From: JBKEDH01 sp047975295
GTDB lineage: Bacteria; Bacteroidota; Bacteroidia; Flavobacteriales; Flavobacteriaceae
DNA length: 15,125 bases
Direction of reading: 5' to 3'
NCBI GenBank assembly: GCA_047975295.1
Contig: JBKEDH010000031.1
Location: forward strand, 1 to 15,125
In this document: positions 14,358 through 15,125 of the stretch, in pieces
Layout of the letters: each line of letters starts with the position of its first letter
How positions within the stretch are numbered: position 1 is the stretch's first letter
Program-made: the position numbers and the translations under genes
Notes under the pieces: generated by a model
What the model saw: only the letters and a program-made list of their open reading frames with translations
Told to the model about the DNA's origin: nothing
Databases searched by the model: none

Positions 14358-14999
14358 ATGGCAAAAAAGAAAACAAAATACTACACCGTTTGGAAAGGCC
14401 ATAAACCGGGCGTTTTCGACAATTGGAACGATTGTAAAACACAAATAACTAACTTTGATGGTGGTATATTTAAAAGTTTTACAACCATCGAAGCAGCACA
14501 ACAGGCCTACAATGGTAACTATAAAGATTATGTGGGCGGTACAAAAGTGTTTAAAAGTGAATTATCGCCCGAACAACTTAAAAAAATAGGACAGCCTAAT
14601 TATAATTCCATTTCGGTCGATGCCGCATCTTCTGGAAACCCCGGAAAAATGGAGTATCGCGGTGTAGATACCAAAACCAAAAACCAACTCTTTTTACAAG
14701 GTCCTTTTAACGAAGGTACTAACAATATAGGCGAATTTCTTGCCATTGTACATGGTTTAGCTTTATTAAAAAAACATGGCAGCAATAAAATAATTTATAC
14801 CGACTCCAAAACGGCCATAAGTTGGGTAAAAAAGAAAACCTGTAACACCAAATTGGAGCGTACCGATAAAAACAGGACAATGTTTGAGTTGGTGGATCGC
14901 GCCATAACTTGGTTAAAACAAAACACTTATAATACGGTAATAGTAAAATGGGAAACAAAAGCTTGGGGTGAAATCCCTGCCGATTTTGGAAGGAAGTAA
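14358..14999 (+). CDS. rnhA: Ribonuclease HI with N-terminal viroplasmin domain
   Basis: Degrades the RNA strand of RNA-DNA hybrids. At 213 aa, residues 6-50 form a caulimovirus viroplasmin-type domain (KYYTVWKGHKPGVFDNW, then GGIFKSFTTIEAAQQAY), which binds hybrids or double-stranded RNA. Residues about 84-213 form the RNase H fold with all four acidic catalytic residues: D88 (SVDAASSGNPG), E126 (NNIGEFLAI), D149 (YTDSKTAI) and D209 (PADFGRK). The EFLAIVHGLALLKKHG helix is typical of the Bacteroidota branch. The start is fixed by the conserved MAKKKTKYYTVWKG. It is separated from purN by the decayed gene and is followed by a promoter for the next gene. Confidence 0.95.
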   Translation: MAKKKTKYYTVWKGHKPGVFDNWNDCKTQITNFDGGIFKSFTTIEAAQQAYNGNYKDYVGGTKVFKSELSPEQLKKIGQPNYNSISVDAASSGNPGKMEYRGVDTKTKNQLFLQGPFNEGTNNIGEFLAIVHGLALLKKHGSNKIIYTDSKTAISWVKKKTCNTKLERTDKNRTMFELVDRAITWLKQNTYNTVIVKWETKAWGEIPADFGRK

Positions 15000-15051
15000 A
15001 ACCACATATGTAATATCTTGTTGTTTAAAATAAATTAGCCATTAAAAACCT

Positions 15052-15059
15052 TATATTTG
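15052..15059 (+). promoter_or_regulatory. Promoter -7 box for the kinase gene at the window end
   Basis: TATATTTG matches TAnnTTTG exactly, 30 nt before the ATG of the last gene and 52 nt after the rnhA stop, so the downstream gene likely has its own promoter. Confidence 0.65.
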
Positions 15060-15081
15060 CAAAAAATTTCGAAAACCTTTT

Positions 15082-15125
15082 ATGGGCAAATTAGTAATTG
15101 TAGGTACGGTAGCTTTCGATGCTAT
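15082..15125 (+). CDS. PfkB-family carbohydrate kinase, 5' end only
   Basis: Only the first 14 codons and a partial codon are in the window (MGKLVIVGTVAFDA). This matches the start of the ribokinase/adenosine-kinase (PfkB) family proteins in Bacteroidota, which begin with a basic residue, a hydrophobic strand and the VGTVAFDAI segment forming the first beta strand and the substrate-binding Asp. The substrate cannot be told. The partial length limits certainty, but the start, reading frame and preceding promoter box agree. Confidence 0.7.
   Translation, partial: MGKLVIVGTVAFDA

Noticed and set aside
14126..14501. Minus-strand frames over the purN-rnhA spacer
   Set aside because: The plus strand there carries readable protein-family pieces, so the minus frames are shadows.

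Overview
The window looks like chromosomal DNA from a member of the Flavobacteriaceae (phylum Bacteroidota). The base composition is AT-rich. Exact TAnnTTTG promoter boxes, the Bacteroidota -7 consensus, precede several genes. Family choices and gene order (prs-L25-pth; acpP-fabF-rnc-IPExxxVDY protein-pyk; PurN and viroplasmin-type RNase H near a PfkB-type kinase) are familiar from that group. No phage, CRISPR array or toxin/antitoxin module is visible.

Layout. Bases 1-373 hold no clear gene. Bases 374-2676 are a minus-strand housekeeping group: PRPP synthetase, ribosomal protein L25 (CTC type), then, beyond a strong hairpin terminator, peptidyl-tRNA hydrolase. A plus-strand tRNA-Leu(CAA) with its own promoter and terminator follows at 2814-2895. 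Then come about 300 bp without a gene and an unrecognised lipoprotein gene (3240-4148).

Bases 4425-8230 are an accessory-looking block. Four closely spaced plus-strand genes (a secreted TPR protein, a DUF1801 protein, a VOC-fold protein and a TauE/SafE-type permease) are bracketed by two copies of a small non-autonomous inverted-repeat element (158 bp and 97 bp) in the same orientation. The left copy carries a likely 5-bp target duplication and splits an older reading frame. The right copy supplies two of the three bases of the permease stop codon.

Bases 8305-8811 encode a protein joining four perfect-register 11-residue LEA-like repeats to a small membrane domain. A shared hairpin then separates it from a minus-strand core operon (13191 down to 8903): acyl carrier protein, FabF, RNase III, an IPExxxVDY-type protein and pyruvate kinase. 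Fatty-acid synthesis, RNA processing and the last step of glycolysis are thus read in one direction.

A shared promoter region separates acpP from purN, which runs on the plus strand. Between purN and an RNase HI gene lies a heavily frameshifted remnant that I read as a DUF6398-family gene. The window ends in the first codons of a probable PfkB-family sugar kinase.

No wholly new system is evident. The most noteworthy items are the miniature element pair and its effects on neighbouring frames, the LEA-repeat membrane protein, and the decayed gene beside purN.
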